A DNA stretch of 64,000 nucleotides from Allochromatium humboldtianum (lineage in GTDB: Bacteria > Pseudomonadota > Gammaproteobacteria > Chromatiales > Chromatiaceae). Of this stretch, positions 36,224-45,490 are shown piece by piece. Below the pieces are notes generated by a model, which saw only the letters and a list, made by a program, of their open reading frames with translations, ran no database searches and was not told the DNA's origin. The translations under genes were made by a program, and so were the position numbers. The stretch lies in assembly GCF_013385175.1 (NCBI RefSeq), contig NZ_JABZEO010000008.1, forward strand, positions 62,001 to 126,000, given 5' to 3'. Numbering within the stretch: the first letter of the stretch is position 1; each line of letters starts with the position of its first letter.

Positions 36224-36646
36224 ATGAAACAGCGTCCCAACCACCTCTCCTCGCGCGAATTGCTCGCACGCATCGGACTGAACGAAGACGACCCGCGCTC
36301 CCTGCTCGACGACGACGAACCTCTGGAGGATCTCAACGGCGATCTCGGCGCCGCGTTGCGCGATCGCTACCGGCTCCTGACCACGGCGCATCGCTTCGCC
36401 CCCGGCGATCTCGTGACCTGGAAGCCGGGACTCAAGAACAAGCGTCATCCCCACTACGGTCAACCGGCGGTGGTGATCGAGGTGCTCGACACCCCGGTCC
36501 TCGACCGCGAGGACGAAGCCGGCAGCACCTATTTCCGCGAACCGCTCGATCTGGTGCTCGGCCTGATCTGGGACTCCGATCCCGGACGCGGCGAGCTGAT
36601 CAGCTTCCATTACGACAGCCGCCGGTTCCAACCCTGGCAGGAGTAA
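36224..36646 (+). CDS. SH3-like small protein partnered with AAA+ ATPase
   Basis: A 140-residue soluble protein that I cannot assign to a named family. The N-terminus is acidic (SLLDDDEPLEDLNGDLG). The middle and end form a beta-rich, SH3/KOW-like pattern: FAPGDLVTWKPGLKNKRHPH, YGQPAVVIEVLD, LVLGLIWDSDPGRGELISFHYDSRRF. A strong CGGAGG site precedes the start, and only 2 bp separate its stop from the AAA+ gene, so the products are probably partners (adaptor or substrate-recognition subunit). The island box at 35968 lies upstream. Confidence 0.7.
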   Translation: MKQRPNHLSSRELLARIGLNEDDPRSLLDDDEPLEDLNGDLGAALRDRYRLLTTAHRFAPGDLVTWKPGLKNKRHPHYGQPAVVIEVLDTPVLDREDEAGSTYFREPLDLVLGLIWDSDPGRGELISFHYDSRRFQPWQE

Positions 36647-36648
36647 CG

Positions 36649-38922
36649 ATGAACCCGAATACCAGACCCCATCGCACCCTGTGGCGCCGTGATTTCAGCC
36701 CCGTGCCCGCCGCTGAGCGCCGGTTGGCGCATCTGGCGCTGAACTGGCTGCGCGTCGAGTCGCCTCTGGCCGACCAGCCCTCTCCGCATCTGGCCGACCA
36801 ACTCTCCGAGGATCACAACCTCACCGCCCTCTGGCAACTGACGCGCCCGCTGCTCGACGCCGAGGCGGTCAAACACTGGATGCTGGGTGTGGTGTTCGAG
36901 CAGCACGCGGCCAATGAAGCGGAAGCGGAAGAGGAGAATCAGGAATCCTGGCTTCGTGAGCTGCAACGCCAACGCCACGAGACGGAGTGCGCCGACTTCG
37001 ATCCCAACGCCGATCCGATCCAATACTCGGGCATGTCACGCGCCTTGCGCGAGTTCTTCAAGACCGTGCCGAGCTGGGTGTATCAACGCCTCGCCGCACT
37101 CGACACCGAACCGGCCCTGTCGCCGACGCTGATCCTGCTCGGGGAGGCGCTGGAAGTGGAGGCCACCAGTCTGCGCGTGCTCGATTTCCTGGAGCTGCGC
37201 GAGCAGTCCGAACCCCTGCGCATCCTGCTCGGGCGCTCGCGGCGTCACGGATTGCGGCTCAATCTGGAGCGTCTGTCTCGACTGCTGGGTCTAGAGCTGA
37301 GCCTGATCCGCAGCGCGCTGTCCCGCCGCGCCCCGCTACGCGCCCTGGGGCTGCTCGAACGCGAACGCCATCCGACCGACCTGGACGACTTCCTCTCGCC
37401 CAGCCCGCTGTTGCGCGAGGTGCTGGAGGCGGCGCCGACCGATATCGAGGGTCTGCTGGCGTTGCTGATCGAACCGGCGCCGCCCGGTCAGTGGCGCGTG
37501 CCGGACTTCCCGCATCTGGCTGAGGCCGCCGAGCGCACGCGCACCGTGCTGACCCAAGCGGCGGCCACGGGCACGGCGGGCGTCAATGCGCTCTTCTATG
37601 GTCCGCCCGGCACCGGCAAGACCGAACTGGCGCGCGCGCTGGCCTCCGCCGCCGGTCTGCGCGCCTATCAGGTGCGCAGCAGCGATGAAGACGAAGATGG
37701 ACTCGACCGCGAGGGACGGCTGTCGGCCTATCTGGTCGCTCAGCGACTGTTGGCGCGGCGACGCGATGCGGTGCTGATCTTCGACGAGGTCGAGGATGCC
37801 TTCGAGTCGGGCGACAGCCTGTTGTCGCTGCTGCGCGGCGAGTCGGTCACGGGACATCAGAAGGGCTGGATGAACCGCATCCTGGAAGAGAACCCGGTCC
37901 CGGCGATCTGGATCAGCAACCGCACCTCGGGGATGGACGCGGCCTTTCTGCGTCGCTTCCTGCTGCCGCTGGCCTTCACCCTGCCGCCGCGCTCGGTGCG
38001 TCGGCAGATGGCCGAGCGTCATCTCGGGGATCTGGGGCTGAGTCCGGATCTGCTCGACGAGCTGGCGGCGGATACGGCGCTGGCCCCGGCGCAACTCGGG
38101 GCGGTGCGGCGGCTGCTGGATCTGCAACCGGAGTCGGCCCCCGAGCCGACGGTGCGCGCCGGGATCGCGGCGTTGCGGCAGCTGCTGCATGGGGCGCCCG
38201 CACCTCGCCGGCGCACGGCGGCCACGCGCTTCGATGTCGCCTATCTCAACCTGGGCGGCAGCCTCAATCCGAGCGCGCTGGTGCGGGCGCTGGAGCGTCA
38301 GGGGCACGGGCGGCTGTGCTTCTATGGCCCGCCCGGCACCGGCAAGACCGCCTTCGCCGAGGTGCTGGCCGAAGCGCTCGACCGCGAACTGGTCGCCCGT
38401 CAGGCCTCTGATCTGCTCTCGCCCTATATCGGCGAGACCGAGCACAACCTGGCGCGCCTGTTTCGCGAGATCGATCCCCGGCATACGGTGCTCCTGCTCG
38501 ACGAGGTCGACAGCTTCCTCGCCGACCGGCGTCAGGCCCAGCGTAGCTGGGAGCGCACCCAGGTCAATGAGCTGTTGCAGCAGATGGAGCGCTTTCCAGG
38601 CATCTTCGTTGCCGCCACCAACCTGATGGCGGGACTCGATGGCGCGGCCCTGCGTCGCTTCGACTTCAAGCTGCACTTCCGGGCGCTGACCGGCCCGCAG
38701 CGGATCGCGCTCTTTGCCCGCGAGGCGCTGGGCGATGAACAGGCGCCGGTCCCGCCAGCCTATGGGCGTCATCTGGAGACCCTGCAAGGACTGACGCCGG
38801 GCGATTTCGCCACCGTCTGTCGTCAGCAAGCCCTGCTCGGCGAGACGCTCACGCCCGAGCAGTTCCTCAAGCGCCTCATGGCCGAATGGCGCCTCAAGAG
38901 CGAGGAGGCGCGGATGGCCTGA
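36649..38922 (+). CDS. Tandem AAA+ ATPase of unknown function
   Basis: A 757-residue protein with about 300 residues of helical N-terminal sequence and two AAA+ modules. Module 1: Walker A GPPGTGKT at 318-325, Walker B AVLIFDEVEDAFE, sensor-1-like IWISNRTSG, RRFLLPLAF. Module 2: Walker A at 560-567, pore-loop region SPYIGETEHNLARLF, Walker B VLLLDEVDSFLADR, sensor VAATNL, DGAALRRFDFK. Module 2 resembles classical FtsH/VCP-type AAA domains. The pair looks like a ring-forming remodelling enzyme, with the 140-residue upstream product as adaptor. A defence role is inferred from location and the shared island box. Confidence 0.85.
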   Translation: MNPNTRPHRTLWRRDFSPVPAAERRLAHLALNWLRVESPLADQPSPHLADQLSEDHNLTALWQLTRPLLDAEAVKHWMLGVVFEQHAANEAEAEEENQESWLRELQRQRHETECADFDPNADPIQYSGMSRALREFFKTVPSWVYQRLAALDTEPALSPTLILLGEALEVEATSLRVLDFLELREQSEPLRILLGRSRRHGLRLNLERLSRLLGLELSLIRSALSRRAPLRALGLLERERHPTDLDDFLSPSPLLREVLEAAPTDIEGLLALLIEPAPPGQWRVPDFPHLAEAAERTRTVLTQAAATGTAGVNALFYGPPGTGKTELARALASAAGLRAYQVRSSDEDEDGLDREGRLSAYLVAQRLLARRRDAVLIFDEVEDAFESGDSLLSLLRGESVTGHQKGWMNRILEENPVPAIWISNRTSGMDAAFLRRFLLPLAFTLPPRSVRRQMAERHLGDLGLSPDLLDELAADTALAPAQLGAVRRLLDLQPESAPEPTVRAGIAALRQLLHGAPAPRRRTAATRFDVAYLNLGGSLNPSALVRALERQGHGRLCFYGPPGTGKTAFAEVLAEALDRELVARQASDLLSPYIGETEHNLARLFREIDPRHTVLLLDEVDSFLADRRQAQRSWERTQVNELLQQMERFPGIFVAATNLMAGLDGAALRRFDFKLHFRALTGPQRIALFAREALGDEQAPVPPAYGRHLETLQGLTPGDFATVCRQQALLGETLTPEQFLKRLMAEWRLKSEEARMA

Positions 38923-38968
38923 CGGAACCCTAATCTGCCCTCTTGATCGGCTCCGGAAGTCCGGACAT

Positions 38969-39292
38969 TCAAGCCAGGCTTTGAATGCCGTGCTTCTCGA
39001 TGACGGTCAGGAGGCGCAGCGCCGGTCCGCCGGGGCGCTTGACGCCGCGCTCCCAGTCGGAGATCAGGTTTTTGCTGACGTTGAGATAGCGGGCAAAGAC
39101 CGGCTGTGAGAGATGTTCGCGTTCGCGCAGGGCACGAATCGCCTCGGGCGGAAAGGACGCCACCGGCGTCAGGCAGGCGTCGTCGAACTCGCGCAGGGTC
39201 TGCTTGTCGATCGCGCCTAGATCGTGCAGGGCTTCCATCGTCTCATGAATCGAGGCCAGCGCTTCACTGCGGTACTGTTTAGTCATGACCAT
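38969..39292 (-). CDS. HTH antitoxin of HigBA-type locus
   Basis: A 107-residue Xre-type helix-turn-helix protein. The DNA-binding segment is LSQPVFARYLNVSKNLISDWERGVKRPGGPALRLL near the C-terminus, typical of antitoxins paired with HigB/RelE-like toxins. It overlaps the upstream toxin gene by 14 bp (toxin-first order). It should neutralise the toxin and repress from the palindrome at 39681. Confidence 0.88.
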   Translation of the reverse strand: MVMTKQYRSEALASIHETMEALHDLGAIDKQTLREFDDACLTPVASFPPEAIRALREREHLSQPVFARYLNVSKNLISDWERGVKRPGGPALRLLTVIEKHGIQSLA

Positions 39293-39653
39293 CCACCTCC
39301 CAAAATTGCCCGCTCTGGATCAGGGCTGCGATTTGCTCGTCCGTCAGATCCAGGACATGACGGGCGGATTTCTTGAAGGCCGCGTCTTCCTCGGCGCTGA
39401 TGTTGGCTTGGTCACTCTTGGCGAATCCGTAGACGAAGAAGGCGCGATGGGCCTGGCGATACAGGATCAGTGTGCGATAGCCGCCTGAGCGTCCTTGTCC
39501 AGGGCGAGCCACGCGCTGCTTGATGACGCCGCCGCCGAGGTCTGCATCGATCAAGCCACGTTCGGCTCGCTGGACCGCCTCGCGTAACATCGCCGCCGGA
39601 ATCTTCTGTTTGCGCGCGAAGCGCTCGAACCAGGCATTTTTGAAGATCCTCAC
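39279..39653 (-). CDS. RelE/HigB-like toxin
   Basis: A 124-residue toxin of the RelE/HigB superfamily: MRIFKNAWFERFARKQKIP, GGGVIKQRVARPGQGRSGGYRTLILY, and FVYGFAKSDQANIS. The Arg/Lys-rich core and aromatic positions fit ribosome-dependent mRNA interferases. Toxin comes before antitoxin, and the pair is divergent from the second antitoxin gene at 39720. It looks intact. Confidence 0.88.
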   Translation of the reverse strand: MRIFKNAWFERFARKQKIPAAMLREAVQRAERGLIDADLGGGVIKQRVARPGQGRSGGYRTLILYRQAHRAFFVYGFAKSDQANISAEEDAAFKKSARHVLDLTDEQIAALIQSGQFWEVDGHD

Positions 39654-39680
39654 ACGCCGTTGCTCTCTGCTTTTATATCA

Positions 39681-39702
39681 CACTAAGTATCATACAATAG
39701 TG
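39681..39702. promoter_or_regulatory. Palindromic operator between divergent toxin-antitoxin loci
   Basis: CACTAAGTAT (39681-39690) and ATACAATAGTG (39692-39702) form an inverted repeat around a central C, with short insertions. It lies in the 66-bp AT-rich gap between the HigB-like gene and the antitoxin gene at 39720. It includes TATCAT/TACAAT -10-like hexamers, so one bound repressor could control both. Confidence 0.5.
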
Positions 39703-39719
39703 ATCTCTGCTCAACCTGC

Positions 39720-39980
39720 ATGCAAGCCATCGAATTTGAGGCCCAATTGAAAGACGGCATGATTCGCCTGCCCACCCCATACCAACATTGGCGGGACAAC
39801 CGTTCGGTCAAGGTCATCCTGCTCGCCACGGAAGACGCCCCCCAAACCAGGCCATCCGACGCGAGTCAGCGGCTCACCGCCATTCTGGAAATCGGCTGCC
39901 GCTGTGCCGCCGCGCCGGAACTCGATCCACGTAGCCCGGATGAAATCATCGGTTACGACGCCGACGGGCTGCCGGCCTGA
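39720..39980 (+). CDS. Orphan antitoxin paralogous to the gene at 34698
   Basis: An 86-residue protein, MQAIEFEAQLKDGMIRLPTP, about 80% alike over its length to the antitoxin at 34698, including the tail SPDEIIGYDADGLPA. It is followed at the same distance (11 bp) by a PIN-toxin gene, but that gene is an in-frame deletion. The surviving antitoxin may still protect against the VapC encoded 5 kb away. No Shine-Dalgarno sequence is evident before the ATG. Confidence 0.8.
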   Translation: MQAIEFEAQLKDGMIRLPTPYQHWRDNRSVKVILLATEDAPQTRPSDASQRLTAILEIGCRCAAAPELDPRSPDEIIGYDADGLPA

Positions 39981-39991
39981 AGTTGAACTCC

Positions 39992-40111
39992 ATGGTCATA
40001 GATACCTCGGCACTGATCTGCATCCTCCTCGACGAGCCGAAAGCCGAGCACTATGCGCGCTGTTTGGCCGAGAAGGACTTTTCCAAGACCGATATCATCA
40101 GTGCGCTGTAG
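39992..40111 (+). pseudogene. VapC gene with internal in-frame deletion
   Basis: A 39-codon frame: MVIDTSALICILLDEPKAEH then YARCLAE joined directly to KDFSKTDIISAL. The first part matches VapC residues 1-27 and the last part matches the C-terminus after LFKGE of the intact VapC at 34970. About 90 residues, including two catalytic acidic positions, are gone while the frame is kept. Similar GCGAG/CCGAG bases flank both ends in the intact copy, suggesting deletion at a microhomology. The product cannot be an active RNase. Confidence 0.8.
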
Positions 40112-40184
40112 GCTTCGCGACAAATTTTGTCGCGCCAATAGGCTAGACTTCGGTTTCCCGATCTCATCTTGGAGTACGGCTTCG

Positions 40185-40526
40185 ATGACCAACACGCCCC
40201 GTCATGCAACCGGCGCGCGCCCGGCCCTCTGGATGCTGCTGATCCTGCTCCCGCTGAGCACACTGGCCGACTCGGCCCTGAGTCCGGCACCAATCCTGAA
40301 ACACGGCGCCTGTCCCAGCGGCTACAGTCCAAGCGGCGCCTATTGTGTCCCAGGCTCGAAAGCGCGCCTGGCCATCGACAAGCTCGGCGCCTGCCCCAGC
40401 GGCTACACGCCCAGCGGCGCCTATTGTCTGGCGGGTTCACAGGCACGCGCGGCCATCGCCAAGATCGGCAGTAGCTGTCCGTCCGGTTGGTCGCCGAGCG
40501 GGGCCTACTGTCTGCGCCGACGCTGA
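40185..40526 (+). CDS. Exported Cys-rich repeat protein
   Basis: A 113-residue protein with a signal peptide (PALWMLLILLPLSTLADSA). Three near-identical repeats of about 26 residues follow: GACPSGYSPSGAYC, GACPSGYTPSGAYC, SSCPSGWSPSGAYC, each with two Cys, linked by (G)SKARLAIDKL-type segments. The paired Cys suggest one disulfide per repeat in the periplasm or outside. GGAG precedes the start. It is followed 11 bp later by the rtcB-like gene, although a shared function is not obvious. Family not recognised. Confidence 0.75.
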   Translation: MTNTPRHATGARPALWMLLILLPLSTLADSALSPAPILKHGACPSGYSPSGAYCVPGSKARLAIDKLGACPSGYTPSGAYCLAGSQARAAIAKIGSSCPSGWSPSGAYCLRRR

Positions 40527-40537
40527 GGACGACACGC

Positions 40538-41719
40538 ATGATCACAGCCACCACCACCGAATCAATCATCACCCCGCGCGTCATCGCCTCACCGTCGAGT
40601 TGGATCGAGGGCGAAGCCATCCGCCAGCTGGAGCAGACCGCCCGTCTGCCGGGGATGCGCGCCGCCGTCGGCCTGCCCGACCTGCATCCAGGCAAGGGCT
40701 ATCCGATCGGTGCGGTCTTTCTGAGCGAACGGATCTATCCGGCGCTGGTCGGCAACGACATCGGCTGCGGCATGGCGCTGTGGCAAACCGAACTGACGGC
40801 CCGCCGCTTCAAGCCCGAGCGCGCTGCCGAACGCTTGCAGGGACTCGAAGGCCCCTGGGACGGCGATCTGGACGCCTGGCGCGCCGACTGGAATCTGGAG
40901 CCGACGCCCTTCGACAGCGCGCTCGGCACCATCGGCGGCGGCAACCACTTCGCCGAGTTGCAGGTGATCGAAAAGGTGCTGGACGAGACCGCGCTCGCCG
41001 CCCTGGAACTGGAGCCCGAGCGCCTCTGCCTGCTCGTCCACAGCGGTTCGCGCGGCTTGGGCGAGTCGATCCTGCGCGCCCAGGTCAACCAGTGGGGCCA
41101 TGCGGGTCTGGCACCGGACAGCCCGGAAGCCGAGGACTATTGCGCCCGTCACGATCAGGCGCTGCGCTGGGCCGAGGCCAACCGCGCCCTGATCGCCGCA
41201 CGACTGCTCGACGCGCTGGGCACGGAGGCCGAACAGCGGCTGGCGGTCTGGCACAACGGCGTCGAGCCGGTCGACTGGCACGGCGAGCGGCTGTGGCTGC
41301 ATCGCAAGGGCGCGGCGCCCGCCGATCGCGGACCGCTGGTGATCCCCGGTTCGCGCGGCAGCCTGTCCTATCTGGTCGCACCGACGGGCGACGGCGAGAC
41401 GAGCCTGCGGTCGCTCGCCCATGGCGCCGGACGCAAATGGAAACGCGGCGAGGCGCGCGCGCGACTGAGCGGACGTCAGCGCCCCGAGGATCTGGCCGTC
41501 ACCGCGCTTGGCGGACAGGTGATCTGCGAGGACAAGGAACTGCTCTATGACGAAGCGCCCGAGAGCTACAAGGGTATCGAGCGTGTGATCGGCGATCTGG
41601 TCGCGGCCGGACTCTGTCATCCCATCGCCACCCTGTGTCCGGTCCTCACCTACAAGGTGCGCAAGGCGGAACACCAGCGCCCTGGCCGCGCACGTCAGAC
41701 CGAGAGGCGTCGGCGATGA
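40538..41719 (+). CDS. RtcB-family RNA ligase (RtcB2 type)
   Basis: A 393-residue RtcB-like protein. It keeps the metal- and guanylate-binding motifs GLPDLHPGKGYPIGAV, GNDIGCGMAL, GGGNHFAEL, HSGSRGLG, PGSRGS and SLAHGAGRKW. It is shorter than canonical RtcB and linked to prfH by an ATGA overlap. That combination is the RtcB2-PrfH module, which rescues ribosomes damaged by cleavage of 16S rRNA (PrfH releases the stalled peptide, RtcB2 reseals the RNA). It joins 3'-phosphate or 2',3'-cyclic phosphate ends to 5'-OH using GTP. Confidence 0.92.
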   Translation: MITATTTESIITPRVIASPSSWIEGEAIRQLEQTARLPGMRAAVGLPDLHPGKGYPIGAVFLSERIYPALVGNDIGCGMALWQTELTARRFKPERAAERLQGLEGPWDGDLDAWRADWNLEPTPFDSALGTIGGGNHFAELQVIEKVLDETALAALELEPERLCLLVHSGSRGLGESILRAQVNQWGHAGLAPDSPEAEDYCARHDQALRWAEANRALIAARLLDALGTEAEQRLAVWHNGVEPVDWHGERLWLHRKGAAPADRGPLVIPGSRGSLSYLVAPTGDGETSLRSLAHGAGRKWKRGEARARLSGRQRPEDLAVTALGGQVICEDKELLYDEAPESYKGIERVIGDLVAAGLCHPIATLCPVLTYKVRKAEHQRPGRARQTERRRR

Positions 41720-42351
41720 GCACTCCGACTCTATGGCTTCAGATGTCCGCCGGACGCTGTCCGTCCGAGTGCGAATGGGTGGTCGGACGGCTGGTTCCGG
41801 TGCTGACGCGCGAACTGACAGCGCGCGGACTGGCCGTCGAAGAGATCGACCGCGCCCCTGGCACGAACACCGGAGACGCACGTTCGGTACTGCTGCGGGT
41901 GAGCGGACCCGAGGTCGCGTCTCGGGTCGCCGACTGGTTGGGCACGGTTCAATGGATCGGCGCCAGTCCTTATCGACCGCATCACAAGCGCAAGAATTGG
42001 TTCGTCAGCGTCGCGGCTTTCAGTGAGCCGTCAGCCGAGCACTGGAACGAACGCGAGCTGAGCATCGAGACCCTGCGTGCGAGCGGTCCAGGCGGACAGC
42101 ACGTCAACCGTACCGAGAGCGCGGTGCGCATCACCCATCGTCCGACCGCGTTGAGCGTGCTCGCCCAGGAAGAACGCTCGCAGCACCTCAACCGCCGACT
42201 GGCATTGGCGCGACTCGCCGCGCTGCTGGCCGAGCGCGCCGAGCAGCAATCCCGCGCCGCCGAGGATCAACGCTGGCGCCAGCACACCCAGCTCGAACGC
42301 GGCAATGCGGTTCGGATCTATCGTGGCGCCACATGGCAACGCGAGCGCTGA
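41716..42351 (+). CDS. prfH: Peptide chain release factor-like protein PrfH
   Basis: A 211-residue release-factor homologue. The catalytic GGQ motif is in ASGPGGQHVNRTESAVR (about residues 130-146), and the C-terminal basic helix region fits class I release factors. It lacks codon-recognition domains 2 and 4 of RF1/RF2, as PrfH does. Translational coupling with the rtcB-like gene supports the ribosome repair role: it acts on ribosomes with a nicked decoding centre. Confidence 0.92.
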   Translation: MSTPTLWLQMSAGRCPSECEWVVGRLVPVLTRELTARGLAVEEIDRAPGTNTGDARSVLLRVSGPEVASRVADWLGTVQWIGASPYRPHHKRKNWFVSVAAFSEPSAEHWNERELSIETLRASGPGGQHVNRTESAVRITHRPTALSVLAQEERSQHLNRRLALARLAALLAERAEQQSRAAEDQRWRQHTQLERGNAVRIYRGATWQRER

Positions 42352-42379
42352 TCGCAACCACATCGATTGCAGAACCGCC

Positions 42380-44269
42380 TCAATCGATCCCCTTCGAACT
42401 GGCCTGCCGCTTCAGGTGGATGAGCAGCAGCGACACCGCCGCTGGTGTGACACCGGGAATACGCGCGGCCTGTCCGATGGTCGCCGGACGCACCCGCATC
42501 AGCTTTTCGCGCACCTCGACCGAAAGTCCGCGCACCTGCGCATAGTCGAAGCTATCGGGCAGCGGCTTGAGTTCCTGCTCGCGCTGGCGCTCGATCTCAG
42601 CGCGCTGGCGGTCGATGTAACCGGCGTAGCGGGTCTGGATCTCCAGTTGCTCGGCGACCTCGGGCGCGACCGGCTCGGGCGGTTCGCCGGTCAGCGCCCG
42701 GATGCCGTCATAGCCGACATTGGGCCGCGCCAGCAGATCGAGCGCACGGGACTCGCGGCGCAACGGCTCGCCTAGCACCTGCGTCGCCAGCACCGGATCG
42801 AGCGTCTCGGGTCGCACCCAGGTCTCGCGCAAACGCTGACGCTCGCGCTCGATAGCCTCGTGCTTGCGCTCAAACTGCCGCCACTGTTCATCGCCGACCA
42901 GACCAAGCCGACGCCCGATCTCGGTCAGACGCAGATCGGCATTGTCCTCGCGCAGCAGCAGCCGGTATTCGGCGCGACTGGTGAACATGCGATACGGCTC
43001 ATTCGTCCCGCGCGTGATGAGATCGTCGACCATGACCCCAAGATAGGACTCATCGCGGCGCGGATGCCAGGGTTCGCGCTCCTGCACCTGGAGCGCGGCA
43101 TTGGCCCCGGCCAGCAGTCCCTGAGCGCCCGCTTCCTCATAGCCGGTGGTGCCGTTGATCTGACCGGCGAGAAACAGCCCCGACAGGGGTCGCGTCTCCA
43201 GCGAGGGTTTCAGATCGCGCGGATCGAGGAAGTCGTACTCGATCGCATAGCCGGGCCGGGTCAGATGCGCGCGTTCCAGCCCGACGATCGAGCGTACCAG
43301 CGCCTCCTGGATGTCATAGGGCAGACTGGTCGAGATGCCGTTGGGATAGACCTCGTGGGTCGTGAGTCCTTCCGGCTCCAGAAAGATCTGATGCGAAGTC
43401 TTGTCGGCAAAACGCACGATCTTGTCCTCGATCGAGGGACAGTAACGCGGCCCAACCCCTTCGATCACCCCGGTGAACAGCGGCGAGCGCGATAGCCCCG
43501 AGCGGATGATGTCGTGGGTGTGCTCGCTGGTGTGGGTGATGTGGCAGCTGACCTGACGCGGATGGTCCTCGGGCCGGCCCAGGAAGGAGAACACAGGCAC
43601 CGGATCGTCGCCCGGCTGCTCGGCGAGCCGGCTGTAATCGATACTGCGCGCATCGAGGCGCGGCGGTGTCCCGGTCTTGAGCCGCTCGATGCGAAACGGC
43701 AGCTCGCGCAACCGTCGCGCCAGCCCGTTGGAGGGTGGATCGCCGGCCCGACCGCCCTCATAGTTGGACAGACCCACATGGATGCGACCGCCGAGGAAGG
43801 TGCCGACCGTGAGCACCACGGCGCGTGCCTGGAATTCCAGCCCCATCTGAGTGCGCACGCCGGTCACGCACTCGCCGTCGACCAGCAGATCCTCGACCGA
43901 CTGCTGGAAGATCGACAATCCCGGCTGGTTCTCCAGCGCCGCGCGCACGGCGGCCCGGTAGAGCTGACGGTCGGCCTGGGCGCGGGTGGCGCGCACCGCC
44001 GGCCCCTTGCTGGCGTTGAGGATGCGGAACTGAATGCCGGCACGATCGGCGGCGCGCGCCATCAGGCCGCCCAAGGCGTCGATCTCGCGCACCAGATGCC
44101 CCTTGCCGATGCCGCCGATGGCCGGGTTGCAGCTCATCTGGCCTAGAGTCTCGATGTTCTGGGTCAGGAGCAGGGTGCGCACACCGCCGCGCGCAGCGGC
44201 CAGCGCGGCCTCTGTGCCGGCGTGGCCGCCGCCGACCACGATCACGTCATAGGTATCGCTTGCAAGCAT
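42380..44269 (-). CDS. mnmG: tRNA uridine-5-carboxymethylaminomethyl synthesis enzyme MnmG
   Basis: A 629-residue FAD enzyme that, with MnmE, modifies the wobble uridine of several tRNAs. The FAD-binding motif [21 protein letters not shown] is at the N-terminus, [21 protein letters not shown] follows, and [10 protein letters not shown] and the C-terminal helical domain ([20 protein letters not shown]) are present. The start MLASDTYDV was chosen by family alignment; the frame extends upstream to 44401 without support. It is convergent with prfH. Next to oriC in many gammaproteobacteria; here a DnaA-box cluster lies 12 kb away. Confidence 0.97.
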   Translation of the reverse strand: MLASDTYDVIVVGGGHAGTEAALAAARGGVRTLLLTQNIETLGQMSCNPAIGGIGKGHLVREIDALGGLMARAADRAGIQFRILNASKGPAVRATRAQADRQLYRAAVRAALENQPGLSIFQQSVEDLLVDGECVTGVRTQMGLEFQARAVVLTVGTFLGGRIHVGLSNYEGGRAGDPPSNGLARRLRELPFRIERLKTGTPPRLDARSIDYSRLAEQPGDDPVPVFSFLGRPEDHPRQVSCHITHTSEHTHDIIRSGLSRSPLFTGVIEGVGPRYCPSIEDKIVRFADKTSHQIFLEPEGLTTHEVYPNGISTSLPYDIQEALVRSIVGLERAHLTRPGYAIEYDFLDPRDLKPSLETRPLSGLFLAGQINGTTGYEEAGAQGLLAGANAALQVQEREPWHPRRDESYLGVMVDDLITRGTNEPYRMFTSRAEYRLLLREDNADLRLTEIGRRLGLVGDEQWRQFERKHEAIERERQRLRETWVRPETLDPVLATQVLGEPLRRESRALDLLARPNVGYDGIRALTGEPPEPVAPEVAEQLEIQTRYAGYIDRQRAEIERQREQELKPLPDSFDYAQVRGLSVEVREKLMRVRPATIGQAARIPGVTPAAVSLLLIHLKRQASSKGID

Positions 44270-44463
44270 CGAAGAGCAGGTCCGTGGAGGGTATGACAAA
44301 AGAGGGGCAGGCAGTGTAGGCGATTTGCCGCCGATCTTGCACCCTGCCCGAAGCGCGTGCGGCCTGGAAAACAACACGGAAATCCTGTGGAATTCAGTCA
44401 TTCCCGATTCAAAACCCGCGTTTCGGCCCCGAACCGAGCGCCAGCGATCTCACCGAGTCCCAG

Positions 44464-45408
<945 letters not shown>

Positions 45409-45490
45409 ATCGAACGGGATGGGATGCCACATCCTCAGTCAAACCAACATCCGAACCGAATCTTGAGCGCAACGACACGCCCTGACAGCC

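Noticed and set aside
44270-44401. N-terminal extension of mnmG by 44 residues
   Set aside because: The extension has no similarity to MnmG, whose FAD motif normally begins a few residues after the start, as it does from the ATG at 44269.
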